Shown here: positions 33,538-43,723 of the stretch, piece after piece
Layout: every line of letters starts with the position of its first letter
How positions within the stretch are numbered: the first letter of the stretch is position 1
Position numbers and translations under genes: made by a program
Notes under the pieces: generated by a model
What the model saw: only the letters and a program-made list of their open reading frames with translations
What the model was told of the DNA's origin: nothing
Databases searched by the model: none
DNA from: an uncultured Myxococcales bacterium
GTDB taxonomy: Bacteria; Myxococcota_A; UBA9042; DTJE01
Direction: 5' to 3'
NCBI GenBank assembly: GCA_903936705.1
Contig: CAIZWN010000035.1
Span: forward strand, 124,001-188,000
Length of the DNA stretch: 64,000 bases

Positions 33538-33561
33538 GAGCCATTGCTGGCCGTGACGCGC

Positions 33562-35682
33562 CTAGCCTTCGCGCAGACGTTCGACCATGCGTGTGTTCCG
33601 GGGCTCGAGGCGGGCATTATCCAACGCCACGCGAATTGCACGCCGACTGCCGCAAACCACCACCAACCGTCGCCCACGGGTCACAGCCGTGTACAGCAGG
33701 TTCCGACGCAGCATCACCCAGTGCTGGGTAGATACCACCACCACCACGGCCGCAAACTCGCTGCCCTGCGACTTGTGAACCGTTATCGCATGCGCCAGAG
33801 ACAGATCGGCGGCCTCCTCGGAATCGAAAGCCACCTCGCGATCATCGAATCTGACGCGCACGCCCCCGTCTCCAGAGGCGGCAACCACCGATCCGATATC
33901 ACCGTTGAACACCTCACGGTCATAGTTGTTGCGGTTCTGGATCACGCGATCACCCGGCGCCAGGCCTGGATGATCCCCCGCCTGGGGATTGAGTCTGGCG
34001 CGCAACCTCTTGTTCAGGGCATCGGTTCCGCAATCCCCCTTGCGCATCGGCGCCAGCACCTGAACATCAGTCCGCGGGTCAAGGCCGAAACGCGCGCCGA
34101 TCCGGTCCGCAACCAGCGTCTCGACCATGCGGGCAATCTCCTCCGGTTCCTCTCGAATGACCAGGTGGAAATCGCCGGGCTGATCCCCCTGATCGGGGGC
34201 AGACAAAGGTTCCTTGCCCGATAGGATTCGGTAGGCTGCCGCCACGATCGACGACCCTGTTCCCTGCCTGAACACCTCATGCAGCCGGGCAACCGGCACC
34301 GTTCCAGACGCAGCCAACGCGCGAAACGGATCGCCTGGGCCGACAGGCGGAAGCTGGTCAGCGTCCCCCACCAGGGTCAGTCGCGTCCCAGGCGCGATGG
34401 CCCGCAGCAGGACGTCCAGCATGACGGCATCCAGCATCGATGATTCGTCCACTACAACCCAGTCGGCATCCAGCGGAAAGGACTCGTTTCGAGCGAAACG
34501 GCCATCCCTTGGGTTGAACTCCAGCAATCGATGCAGTGTCTTCGCCTCGTGCCCCGTGGCCTCCTTCATGCGCATGGCCGCACGACCCGTTGGCGCCGCC
34601 AGCACCACCTTGCGACCTGCCCTCTCGCCGGCCCGCAGCAGCGCGGAAATGATTGTGGTCTTCCCCGTGCCTGGACCGCCGGTCAGAACAGCGACCGACG
34701 CCGAAACCACGGTACTCAATGCACGAACCTGCGATGGCGCCAGGGCCACCGCATCACCAGCCAGACCATCAGTCGGAATCGGCTGGATTTCCTGGGCAGA
34801 AAGCAGCCGCAGTCGTCGCGCGGCCTGGACCTCGGCTCGCCACAAGGGCACCGAGTACACAAGCACCCCTTCAGGACCAGCCTCTTCAACGAACTCGCCT
34901 CCCGCCGTCAGATCGGCGACCGCCAGGCGAAGTTCCTCCTCGGAACGCCCCGTGACACGGACGGACTCTTCCAGCAGGGCCTCGATTGCCAGGTACAGGT
35001 GCCCGGCCTCGGCAGCCGATTCAAGGACATGCCTGGCTGCTGCACGAAGGCGCAGCGGCGACGAGGCCTCGATCCCGATCCGGAAGGCGATGCCGTCGGC
35101 CGTCCGAAAGCCGATGCCTGGAACGACCCGGGCCAGTTCGTAGGGATTGGCTTTAACCCGCGCCGGGGCCTCCTCGCCAAAAACACGCACCGCCCGTGAA
35201 GCCTGTGATGGCGTCAAGCCGATGTCGCACAGAAGGACAAAGGTCTCGCGGACCGTCCGCTCGCTGCTCCATGCCTGGGCAATGGCCGCGGCCTTGGCGC
35301 GTCCGATTCCCGGGGCCTCGGCAAGCCGGTCGGCCCCAGCTTCCAGGATCTCGCGCGTGGCCGACCCGAAATGCCCCACGATCCGGGCGGCCAGCTTGGG
35401 ACCGACCCCCGGAACACGCCCGGATCCCAGCCATGCCACAAGACCGTCAATACCTTCCGGGGCAAGTACCAGGACAGTTGTGGCCCTGAAACGTCGACCG
35501 TATCTGGGGTGATCCTTGAACCCGCCGGTGACACGCACCTCCTGGCCTGGCGCGATCCCTGCGTACTGGGCAGCCACGAAGACAGGCCCCTCGCCTGTTG
35601 CCACCTCGAAAACCGAGTACGGCTTTGCCTCGTCGGCAAACACCACGCGAACAACGCGCCCGTTGATGGTCAGGTCAGCCAT
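33562..35682 (-). CDS. recD2: RecD2-type DNA helicase
   Basis: 706 residues of the RecD2 family, a 5'-3' superfamily 1B helicase. The N-terminal OB-like segment (VFADEAKPYSVFEV) and helix-hairpin-helix region (VPGVGPKLAARIVGHFG, APGIGRAKAAAIAQAW) precede the helicase core. Walker A is VLTGGPGTGKTTII, motif Ia APTGRAAMRM, Walker B ADWVVVDESSMLD, motif III GDADQLPPVGPG, and the last motifs are AITVHKSQGSEF and LLYTAVTRGRR. GAGG lies five bases upstream of ATG 35682. No RecB or RecC partner is nearby, consistent with RecD2 acting alone in DNA repair. Confidence 0.95.
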   Translation of the reverse strand: MADLTINGRVVRVVFADEAKPYSVFEVATGEGPVFVAAQYAGIAPGQEVRVTGGFKDHPRYGRRFRATTVLVLAPEGIDGLVAWLGSGRVPGVGPKLAARIVGHFGSATREILEAGADRLAEAPGIGRAKAAAIAQAWSSERTVRETFVLLCDIGLTPSQASRAVRVFGEEAPARVKANPYELARVVPGIGFRTADGIAFRIGIEASSPLRLRAAARHVLESAAEAGHLYLAIEALLEESVRVTGRSEEELRLAVADLTAGGEFVEEAGPEGVLVYSVPLWRAEVQAARRLRLLSAQEIQPIPTDGLAGDAVALAPSQVRALSTVVSASVAVLTGGPGTGKTTIISALLRAGERAGRKVVLAAPTGRAAMRMKEATGHEAKTLHRLLEFNPRDGRFARNESFPLDADWVVVDESSMLDAVMLDVLLRAIAPGTRLTLVGDADQLPPVGPGDPFRALAASGTVPVARLHEVFRQGTGSSIVAAAYRILSGKEPLSAPDQGDQPGDFHLVIREEPEEIARMVETLVADRIGARFGLDPRTDVQVLAPMRKGDCGTDALNKRLRARLNPQAGDHPGLAPGDRVIQNRNNYDREVFNGDIGSVVAASGDGGVRVRFDDREVAFDSEEAADLSLAHAITVHKSQGSEFAAVVVVVSTQHWVMLRRNLLYTAVTRGRRLVVVCGSRRAIRVALDNARLEPRNTRMVERLREG

Positions 35683-35842
35683 GAAACCTCGGGAGGAATA
35701 CCGGAACCAGGTACCCGGGGAGGATACCACGCACCACAAGATAGGCACCCCCGGCCACATCGGACCTACATCGTCCGATGACCGTGATAGAATCCGCACG
35801 TTTTCGGGTCCTGTAACATGTCCTTCGCAAGGAGTTCGACGC

Positions 35843-38137
35843 ATGATGAAGCATTCGTCGCTGGTTTGTACCCGGATGGCTCGAGGCATTGGGGTCCTGA
35901 CCTTCCTTTTCGCCTCGGTTGCCGCGGCCGCCCCATTCGAGTCCGTGCCGATGCTGTACCAGGCCACATCGATCGATCAGGGTGGCGTCAGCATCAACGT
36001 CCTTGTGCCACGCGCCATGGATCGGGTCGATCCCTTGCGCCTGGCCGATACCGCCTTGCGTGCCTTCGACCGCCTGAAGTCGGAAAAGGCAGCCGAATAC
36101 GGCAATGCCAGCTTGTCGATCGAGGCTGACTTCCCGCGCACTCGCAAGATCGTTCTCAACCTCGATCCGTCCCGTACCTCGACGTTTGACCGGGTGGCCT
36201 CCGAGGTGTTCTACACCCTGCGGTCACTGGGTATTACCGAGGTCCGCGCCCCGGCATTGCGCGATGCGCCGCTGGAGCCATCGGCCCTGCGAACGCCTGT
36301 TTTCGTCCTGATTCTGCCCTACTACGATGCACTTCCTCCCAGGACGCATCCCGACGCGCTGGTCGTCCTTTCCCCGACCGAGCTACTCCCTTGGACCTTG
36401 TTCGACTATCGTCTGCGCCACGGAGACCGCGATCTCCTGGAGAAGGTTCTTGCCGGTTTGGGCAGCCGCTCCGAGACCGTGCGACTTGCCGTGCTTTCTG
36501 CCGTACCCGATCTGCCTATTGACCGAAAGTCGGCACGCCTGATGCCACTGCTGGACGACAAATCATCCAGTGTGCGCCTGGCAGTACTGAAGCTGCTGGA
36601 AAAGGAAGTCGATCCTGCCGTGAACGAACGGCTTGGCCGCGTGGTGGAACTGGACCCCGACGCGTCCATCAAGCTGGTAGCTGTGCGGCTGTTGTCGGCG
36701 CGCGGCATCAAGAAGTACGACGTGATCATCGAGATGGAAGCCCTGACTGACGCCTCCGAGGACAAGGCGGCGGCGGCAATCGGCAGGCTGGCGGCTTCGA
36801 ACAACCCTGTTGTCGGCCCTGCAATCGCCGGCGCACTTCGTGCGACGTCCCCCCGAATTCGTGCCGCTGCACGGGACGCTCTGCTGCAGATGAACGCGCA
36901 GGATCGCATGGTCGAGGCCCTGCCTGACGAGTCGGTAGATCTTGCCGCTCGCGAGATTTTCGCCCGCAAACTGGCCGAAACCGGCACGGCCGACAAGATT
37001 TCCAAAGCGATGACCTATCTGCTGACGAAGGGGACCGAGCCCAGTGCCGCATGGACCGTGGCCCGAATTGCCGAGGCGCGACAGCCCGACGGACTCCCAC
37101 TCCTCTACGGTGTCCTGCTGCGTCCTGAGGCCTCGTTGCGATCGCTGGCGGTAAAGGCCATCGGCACATTCCGTAACCCCGAAAGCATTTCCCCCTTGCT
37201 GGCGGCGGCCAAGACCGCCGAGGACAAGGCCCTCGCCGAGCAGACCGTGGTGTCAATCCTGGGCGCGCTTTCCCTGGACGTCGTCCTTGCCAGGATGGAT
37301 GACCCAGACGTAACCGTGCGACGCCTGGCGATGAAGGCACTTTCCGACGCTTTGAAAGGCTCGTTGCCGCCACCCAAGGCGGTTTCGGTCCTGCAGTCCC
37401 GGCTGGCCGATCCTGATGCCGGCGTGCGCCGTGCAGCCGTTTACGCCCTGGCCCGGCTGCCGGACGACCGGGTTGCGGCATCCCTGCTGACATTGGCGCG
37501 GGACGCAGACCCTGAACTGCGGGAGGCGGCAGTCGTGGCTGCAACCCGCCTGAATACCCCGGAGGCTGAAAAGGTCCTGCTGGCTGGTCTCGAAGACATG
37601 TCGGACAAGGTCAAGTTCAACGCGCTGGAAGCGGTTGCATCTCGACGCATGGTCGCGGCACGCGAGTCCCTGGCCCTGCTTTGTTCCTACAGGGACAACT
37701 CGGTACGCCGCAAGGCGGTCCAGGCCTGGCTGGCCCTGCTGCAGCCTGGTGAGGCAGCCGGAAACTACAACTTCATATCCAGCCTTCTGTACGACAAGGA
37801 CCCCGAGATCAAGATCGCAATACTGCGCGTCGTCGTCACGATCCCCGAGCGCAAGGCGCTGATGGCCGTGTCCAGTTTGGCTATCGACCCTGACAAGTTG
37901 GTCAAGATGGCTGTTATCGAAGCCCTGGCGAAAACCCGCGAAAAGGACGCGATGGACGGTTTGCAGAAAGCGGTGTTCGATCCCGATCCGACGGTCAAGC
38001 TTGCAGCACTGGATGGTCTGCAACGCCTGGGCCGCCCGGAAGCCGTGGATTTCTTGAACGAACTGATCAACCTCGAATCGGACGCGGCGATCAAGGCCAA
38101 GGCGCTGGAAGTCCGAGACGCCCTTCGCTCACGCTAG
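35843..38137 (+). CDS. Exported HEAT-repeat protein
   Basis: 764 residues with a signal peptide (GIGVLTFLFASVAAAAPFES, cleavage near 27). The first 150 residues after the signal form a non-repeated domain. From about residue 190 on, roughly fifteen HEAT-like repeats of about 31 residues follow. Typical units are SSSVRLAVLKLLEKEVDPAV, PRIRAAARDALLQM, DAGVRRAAVYALARLPDDRV and DPTVKLAALDGLQRLGRPEA. Such superhelices bind other proteins; here it must act outside the cytoplasm. AAGGAG precedes ATG 35843 (a second ATG follows at once). It ends nine bases before a convergent gene. The partner is unknown. Confidence 0.85.
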   Translation: MMKHSSLVCTRMARGIGVLTFLFASVAAAAPFESVPMLYQATSIDQGGVSINVLVPRAMDRVDPLRLADTALRAFDRLKSEKAAEYGNASLSIEADFPRTRKIVLNLDPSRTSTFDRVASEVFYTLRSLGITEVRAPALRDAPLEPSALRTPVFVLILPYYDALPPRTHPDALVVLSPTELLPWTLFDYRLRHGDRDLLEKVLAGLGSRSETVRLAVLSAVPDLPIDRKSARLMPLLDDKSSSVRLAVLKLLEKEVDPAVNERLGRVVELDPDASIKLVAVRLLSARGIKKYDVIIEMEALTDASEDKAAAAIGRLAASNNPVVGPAIAGALRATSPRIRAAARDALLQMNAQDRMVEALPDESVDLAAREIFARKLAETGTADKISKAMTYLLTKGTEPSAAWTVARIAEARQPDGLPLLYGVLLRPEASLRSLAVKAIGTFRNPESISPLLAAAKTAEDKALAEQTVVSILGALSLDVVLARMDDPDVTVRRLAMKALSDALKGSLPPPKAVSVLQSRLADPDAGVRRAAVYALARLPDDRVAASLLTLARDADPELREAAVVAATRLNTPEAEKVLLAGLEDMSDKVKFNALEAVASRRMVAARESLALLCSYRDNSVRRKAVQAWLALLQPGEAAGNYNFISSLLYDKDPEIKIAILRVVVTIPERKALMAVSSLAIDPDKLVKMAVIEALAKTREKDAMDGLQKAVFDPDPTVKLAALDGLQRLGRPEAVDFLNELINLESDAAIKAKALEVRDALRSR

Positions 38138-38146
38138 AGCCTGGCG

Positions 38147-41100
38147 TCACACCTCAGCCGCGCTCCCACCCGCACCACCGTCATCCTCATGCGACAAGGC
38201 CTCGCCCATCTCGCCTCGGACCGCCCCGGAGCGATCCGGCCGGTCCAGCCGATCAAACACGACAACTGCACACAGCCTATGCCTCGAGGCCGCTTCGCTT
38301 TCCCCCGACGAGTCCAGGATGTCGGCAAGCAGCAGGTGCGCATCCGCAAGAGATATCGTCAATGAATCGTCCCTCAGCGCGGTCAGAAGGCAGGCCTCGA
38401 GTCTTCGGCGAGCCTCGGGCACATCCCCCATTCCGTGACAGGCCCGCGCATGTTGCATCAGTCCTTCCCGCTCGCCCCGCACGTATCCGGCCTGCTGACA
38501 GATGTTCAACGCCCTCTCGGACAGTTCCCGGGCCGTGGACCAGTCCTCGCGCCTTGACGCCAGGCCGGCCAGGGCGGCCAGGACCTGCGCAAGACCCCTC
38601 GAATCCTTCATCTTCTCGCGTATTTCCAGGGACCGGCGGGCCGCTTCCATTCCCTCGTCGACCCGTCCAACGTTTCCCAGACAAATCGCAAGGTGAGTCA
38701 GGTGGGCGGCGGTTCCTCGCGGGTATCCCGCCTGGTCGCAAACAAAAGAGCCGGTGCGACTTGCCTCCAATGCATCTTCGTACTCCTCGCGATCCATCAG
38801 GCAGGCAGCCCGAAAGAACAGGGCCGAGAAGCGTGCAACAAAATCCCCCGGTTCGATCAGAACCGACAACGCCCTATCCATGCAGGACAGCGCCTGGACA
38901 ACTGGTCCAGTCCTGCGCAACAAACGTCCCCGAACAAGTTCCAAACATCCGACCGTTCTCGAGTTATCGAGTCCCTGCAGGACGGCTGCAGCCAGAATGA
39001 TGTTGGCCTCGGCCCCGAGGTTATCGCCCCGGTCCATCTGCATGCACGCCAGTCCCAGACGGGCCTGCCCTGCCGTCTTGATGTCCCCAGCCGCGGTCGC
39101 TTCAGCTACCAGGCGCTCCAGATCGGCACCAGCGCGGTGGGGATGCCGTCGGGCCTCGTCCAGGCATGCCCTCACTTCCAGCATCCTTCGCGCAAGCACA
39201 CTTCCAGTCGCCGGAGCGCAATCCCTTTCGGCCGCAGCCAGTGCCCTTACAGCCTCCTGATATCTCCCCCCAAAAACCTCCCATGCCACAAGATCCAGAA
39301 GCACCGCCGTCCGACGAGGGTCCTCGGGTAGCCCCAGTCGCACCAGATGAACCTCGGCCCTATGCAACAGATCCCGCGCCCTGCGTGAATCCCCTTCCGA
39401 TACCGCACGGTCGGCCGCCAGCCGAAGCCACTCGACAGCCACATCCAGATATCCCGCGCGCTCGTAGTGGACCGCCAAATCCGATGCGATCAGCGAGACG
39501 TCATCGACCGCCATCGATTCCAGAACCCTGGCTACAGCAAGATGCAGTCGCGCAGCCTCTGGGCCACAGATTCCCGCCACCAGCAGGTCGCGAAGTCCGG
39601 CATGTACCGGCATCCAGAATGATTCGAGCTTCCACTGAACTTCCCGGATGTATCCTTCCATCTCCAGGCATTGCAGCGCCCTCGACAATCCGTCATGCAG
39701 ATCCGCCCTGCCTTCCAGATCCATCAGGACCTTCAGGTTTGCTGATGTCGCATGCCGTCCAAGAAGAACCACCCGGTCCAACACCATTGCCGCAAGTTCC
39801 CCATTCGGAGTCCGGCGCAGACCATCCAGTCGCATTGCAAGGATCTGCCTCAACCCGTCCGGGATGGCGGCCTGGCGACCGGCCACCAGTGAAACCTTGC
39901 CATCGATGATGGTCAGCGTACCCTGGGATGCCAGATGCCTCAGAATCTCTATGGCAACCATGGGGTTACCGGCAGCCGAGCGACGAGTCACTGCACGCAG
40001 GCCGGGGTCGATCGGTTGGCGACTCATCCCGGCCGTCACATCGTCAATTTCCAGGTCGGTCATGCCCGTAAGCTGGAATTCCCCACCAAGTCCCCGGATC
40101 GTGGCAAGCGCGCGATGCAGACCAGCCTCATCCCCCGCCCGCGAACGGCCAAGAGGGCGCGACGTTGCCAGAATCACCAAAGCCGTTGGTCGATCCGCAA
40201 GCGCCATGGCCACTCGTTCCAGTAAATCCACCGAGAACGAATCTGCTTGCTGCATGTCGTCCAGGAACAATGCTACCGGTCGGAGCGCGGCGAACTGAAA
40301 CAGCGCGTCCTCCAACGGCTTTGTCATGGCGGTGTCGTCGATGGCCGACATTCCAGCAGAAGTCATGGACTCGGCCCAGGCAGTCAACCGGTGACCCTGG
40401 ACGGCCCGCCCAGTACCGACACAAAAGCCCCGGTCCAAGGCCAGATCCAGGAAGGACTTGCCCAATGTGGTCTTGCCGTAGCCCTCGTCGCCCTCCATCC
40501 AGAATACGGTCCCGCGTCCCGCGGCGGCCGCATCAAGCGCGCCTGCAAGCCGTCGCATCTCGGTTACCCGAGGGGCCACGGCTGGCTTGTCCAGTTCGAC
40601 CACAACCGCTGGCGACAAACTTGCCTGGTCTTCGGGCTGGATGCCGTCGGCCCTGCCCCTGACGCCGCGACCACGCGCCAAAGGACGCCAGCGTTCGAAC
40701 CGTCTTGCAGCCTCCAGCGCCGACGCGGGCCTTCTATTCGGGTCTTTTGCCATCATTCGCATCACGAAATCGTCTAATTCTGGCTGAACCTCGACTGGTG
40801 GCTTCAGCAATGCGAGGGGCACGGGCAGACGTCTTTCGCCAGCGCCTGCTTGCGGAGGCACCAGGCGACCAGACAGGCACTCCCAGGCAAGGGAACCCAG
40901 GGCGCAGATGTCACTGGAAACATCTTGCCCTAGACCCAGACCTGACAACGTACCGTTAACAGCAGGTTCGTCTGCAACCGAAGTGTCTCGCTGGGCAACT
41001 GGTGCGAAATCCAGGATGACGGCCAGATTGGTCAATCGGCCGGTCTTCCCCCGGGCCAGAAAGACCCCGCGCGAGTCCAGGGCGCCATGAACCAGACCCT

Positions 41101-41572
41101 TTTCATGGATGGCAGCAAGTCCGTATGCGACGCCAGTCAGCAACTCGGCAACTTCCTCGGCAGGCAGGAACCGTTCAATGGACAGATGTTCCCGAATCGT
41201 ACTTCCATCCAGGGGTTCCAGGGCCAGCCATGGAGCACCGTCGGCCCCGACGCCCCCCTCAAGGGCCTTGACCACGTTGGGATGACTCACGGCAGTTATC
41301 GGGAAGGCATCCAGGACATGCTGGGGTTCGGGAGCATGGTGCATGCCAGGAGGACGCGACTTCAACACCACTTCCGACTTGTCGCCCAGACCGTGAGCCA
41401 GATAGACACGGCTATCGGAGCTGGCCCGGATCAAACGTACGATCCGCCAGCGACTGGAAACCTGCGACCCAGGGGTCAGGACCGACTCGCCCCCGCAATC
41501 CTTGCAGTACCAGTCAACAATCGGAACAGGGCGTTCGCATCTCGCACACCTCTTCCTCATACGCCCAGTCAT
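38147..41572 (-). CDS. Kinase-like/AAA-ATPase/TPR signalling protein, kinase domain degenerate
   Basis: 1141 residues. Order: zinc ribbon (CARC and CKDC, Cys9-Cys26), protein-kinase fold (about 40-300), ATPase of the STAND/AAA type (about 335-600), and a long TPR array to the end. The ATPase is intact (Walker A MEGDEGYGKTTLGK, Walker B VALFLDDMQQAD). The kinase part is not: the glycine loop reads IRASSDSRVYLA without glycines, HRD has become HGA (VHGALDSRGVF), and DFG is DFA; only the Lys in VVLKSRPP is kept. It is therefore probably a pseudokinase that binds rather than phosphorylates. It follows the barrel-protein gene on the same strand with a 91-base gap. Confidence 0.85.
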   Translation of the reverse strand: MTGRMRKRCARCERPVPIVDWYCKDCGGESVLTPGSQVSSRWRIVRLIRASSDSRVYLAHGLGDKSEVVLKSRPPGMHHAPEPQHVLDAFPITAVSHPNVVKALEGGVGADGAPWLALEPLDGSTIREHLSIERFLPAEEVAELLTGVAYGLAAIHEKGLVHGALDSRGVFLARGKTGRLTNLAVILDFAPVAQRDTSVADEPAVNGTLSGLGLGQDVSSDICALGSLAWECLSGRLVPPQAGAGERRLPVPLALLKPPVEVQPELDDFVMRMMAKDPNRRPASALEAARRFERWRPLARGRGVRGRADGIQPEDQASLSPAVVVELDKPAVAPRVTEMRRLAGALDAAAAGRGTVFWMEGDEGYGKTTLGKSFLDLALDRGFCVGTGRAVQGHRLTAWAESMTSAGMSAIDDTAMTKPLEDALFQFAALRPVALFLDDMQQADSFSVDLLERVAMALADRPTALVILATSRPLGRSRAGDEAGLHRALATIRGLGGEFQLTGMTDLEIDDVTAGMSRQPIDPGLRAVTRRSAAGNPMVAIEILRHLASQGTLTIIDGKVSLVAGRQAAIPDGLRQILAMRLDGLRRTPNGELAAMVLDRVVLLGRHATSANLKVLMDLEGRADLHDGLSRALQCLEMEGYIREVQWKLESFWMPVHAGLRDLLVAGICGPEAARLHLAVARVLESMAVDDVSLIASDLAVHYERAGYLDVAVEWLRLAADRAVSEGDSRRARDLLHRAEVHLVRLGLPEDPRRTAVLLDLVAWEVFGGRYQEAVRALAAAERDCAPATGSVLARRMLEVRACLDEARRHPHRAGADLERLVAEATAAGDIKTAGQARLGLACMQMDRGDNLGAEANIILAAAVLQGLDNSRTVGCLELVRGRLLRRTGPVVQALSCMDRALSVLIEPGDFVARFSALFFRAACLMDREEYEDALEASRTGSFVCDQAGYPRGTAAHLTHLAICLGNVGRVDEGMEAARRSLEIREKMKDSRGLAQVLAALAGLASRREDWSTARELSERALNICQQAGYVRGEREGLMQHARACHGMGDVPEARRRLEACLLTALRDDSLTISLADAHLLLADILDSSGESEAASRHRLCAVVVFDRLDRPDRSGAVRGEMGEALSHEDDGGAGGSAAEV

Positions 41573-41663
41573 TATTTACTGGATGAATCGTAGAGGCAGC
41601 CATGTCGGACGTCAATGGACCATTACGGGAGGTTACAGCCTGATGCGCTTCACATGAGGCAGC

Positions 41664-43154
41664 CTAGAAAAAGGCATAGCCAAGGCCCAGGTCCAGCGAC
41701 AAGGGAAAATTGACGGGAGTATCTGATTCGTTCGACACAAAGAACGCTCCCATACCAATCTGGAATGTGAAGAATATGGGGCCGAAGATCGTCACGTTGA
41801 CCCCCAAAGCGACGGTGGCACCGAAAAGATACCTGGGGCGCCTGACATTGGATGCCGGACAACGGGCGGGGTCATCCGGCCAGAACTTGCAGTTTGGATT
41901 GGTTGTGGACTCGAATCCGCTGAGGTAATCGAGGACGATTCCGGTGTGCAAGAAGACCCGGCCCCAATACCCGCGCACCGAGTAGCCCACCCCGGCGGTC
42001 GTACGCACCGTCCAGAACTGCCGGAATAGATCACCGTAAGGATCCTCGAATGCATTCAACAGGTTGACTCGACCAAAGACATCCAGGCCGTCCTTGATCT
42101 GCCATGACAGGCCAATTCCGAAACCGGCGTTCGAAAATATGCGACGCGTCGGAACCTTCAGGTACACCGAATAGGCTCCAGCGGTATCAAGAAAAAAGCG
42201 GGCATGAGGACGATCGACCGCCTCTCTTGAAGGAAGGACCGTACATGACAACCAGTTGGAGACTGTCCTCGACACTACATCTACCGCAGCCTCCGGGCTG
42301 ACCCACGACGTATCTGCCCTTGCAACCTGAACAAGGTGGCTCCCGGGTTGCCTGGACATTTCTGCGATACGCACCTGGACCTGACCTGCCTCGCCGGGAC
42401 CACCCGATAGATATGCCGTCACGACCGCAGTGGCTTTCGCATATTTGAGAAACGACTCCATTCGGTCGACGCCGCCCAGCAGGTTTTCCCATGGGCTGGT
42501 TCGAATGAAATCCTCGGCAGCTGCCTTCAGGGCAGCCTCGGTGGCCGGAGGAAACCATCCCTTGCGAAACTTCCGCCGCGGAGAAGCTGTCAGCATGTTC
42601 TTGAAGGCCGCATGCGACAACGCTACCTGATTCAATTCGAGATAGCTGAGTCCCTGGTACAGGTAAAGGTCGGACAGCACATCCGGCGCAAGTATGTCCA
42701 GCCACGCCTTCCTTGCGGATGCGATACCTTGTTCCAAAGCCGATATCGCCTCGGGAATCCGAATGTCTCGGTAGCGCTCCTGGCCCAGGTGCAACAAGCC
42801 CCGCACCGCCAGATCAGGACCGTCGAACCGATCTCCCCCGTCACCCCTTTCCGACAATCCATCACGCAGCGCAACCGAGATTTCGACCTCTTTTCTAAGA
42901 GTAGCCGCCGCGACATCGGAAAGCGCGCCCCCCTCGTCGCCGGACGTCGGAGGATCCCCGTCCATGAACAGATTCGCAGGGTCGAGCCGGTAGTCATGAC
43001 CTGGCAACACAAGGACGCGACGCTTCACGACTTCAGATGGCTTGGTCGGGACAGGAGCGGCATCCGATGACAATGTCATGCAGGTAAGAAAGACCACCAG
43101 CCCAATCAGCAAGCCCGTCCGAGCCTCGATTGCAGCCCCCTGGAGGCGGGTCAT
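41664..43154 (-). CDS. Exported TPR/beta-barrel outer-membrane protein
   Basis: 496 residues. The signal is about residues 13-33 (LLIGLVVFLTCMTLSSDAAP). Residues about 110-200 contain TPR-like helices (LYLYQGLSYLELNQVALSHA). From about 330 the sequence alternates polar and aromatic/hydrophobic residues (FGIGLSWQIKDGLDVFGRV, TTAGVGYSVRGYWGRVFLH), as in small outer-membrane barrels, and it ends in Phe (LGLGYAFF), the typical barrel-insertion end. Its ATG overlaps the stop of the lipoprotein gene by four bases. The lipoprotein and barrel probably form one envelope complex. No named family is recognised. Confidence 0.75.
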   Translation of the reverse strand: MTRLQGAAIEARTGLLIGLVVFLTCMTLSSDAAPVPTKPSEVVKRRVLVLPGHDYRLDPANLFMDGDPPTSGDEGGALSDVAAATLRKEVEISVALRDGLSERGDGGDRFDGPDLAVRGLLHLGQERYRDIRIPEAISALEQGIASARKAWLDILAPDVLSDLYLYQGLSYLELNQVALSHAAFKNMLTASPRRKFRKGWFPPATEAALKAAAEDFIRTSPWENLLGGVDRMESFLKYAKATAVVTAYLSGGPGEAGQVQVRIAEMSRQPGSHLVQVARADTSWVSPEAAVDVVSRTVSNWLSCTVLPSREAVDRPHARFFLDTAGAYSVYLKVPTRRIFSNAGFGIGLSWQIKDGLDVFGRVNLLNAFEDPYGDLFRQFWTVRTTAGVGYSVRGYWGRVFLHTGIVLDYLSGFESTTNPNCKFWPDDPARCPASNVRRPRYLFGATVALGVNVTIFGPIFFTFQIGMGAFFVSNESDTPVNFPLSLDLGLGYAFF

Positions 43155-43723
43155 CCATTGCCTCCGTCAAGGTCTGCCCCATCGTCCCCCGGGCCGCTGT
43201 CGGGGACTGCCCCAGTGAAGCTCTGGTCGCAGGTCTTGTCCTCCGTCGTCAGGTCTCCCGCCGCCTGTTTCCTGGAAAACGTCCACTTTCGTCCATCGTA
43301 GGTGCGGCCGATCGGCCCCTCCAACGAGTTTCCGTTGTTCCTGGACGTCAACCAGCCGGCAAGTTCCTCGGGGTCACCCCCGTCACAGGGATAAGGAGCC
43401 AGAAAACCGAAAACCAGATCGCCGTTCTCGTAGCGACCGTCGATCAGGAAACGACAGTCGCAAATGCCCTTGACCGACAGGGCGCAGTCAGGATCCGAAC
43501 AGAACCGGATGATACCGGCAACGTCCGGACCGAATTGGCCCAGAACCAGTTTGACATAGGCCCCGGTCCCGAGCCCCGGAACGTTCTCGAACGTAACGCG
43601 TTCGGTGGAAACGAACGAGCCCGTCAACAGGTGGGAGTTCTCGCACCCAGCCAGCAACACCAAGGAAGCAGTCAGGCAGATCCACCCCGGCGCCTGACGC
43701 ACCATGCTGCTGCCGGTTCTCAT
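43151..43723 (-). CDS. Lipoprotein coupled to the barrel protein
   Basis: 190 residues with lipobox VLLAGC near residue 27 (MRTGSSMVRQAPGWICLTAS start). The mature part has Cys pairs (FCSDPDCALSVKGICDCRF) that probably form disulfides, and a Gly/Asp-rich tail (PDSGPGDDGADLDGGNG). The family is unknown. It lies between a GNAT gene and the barrel gene and overlaps each by four bases. Lipidation would place it in the inner leaflet of the outer membrane or at the surface. Confidence 0.75.
   Translation of the reverse strand: MRTGSSMVRQAPGWICLTASLVLLAGCENSHLLTGSFVSTERVTFENVPGLGTGAYVKLVLGQFGPDVAGIIRFCSDPDCALSVKGICDCRFLIDGRYENGDLVFGFLAPYPCDGGDPEELAGWLTSRNNGNSLEGPIGRTYDGRKWTFSRKQAAGDLTTEDKTCDQSFTGAVPDSGPGDDGADLDGGNG

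Noticed and set aside
38147-41572. Active serine/threonine protein kinase
   Set aside because: HRD and DFG are lost and the glycine loop is missing; only the ATPase and TPR parts look functional.
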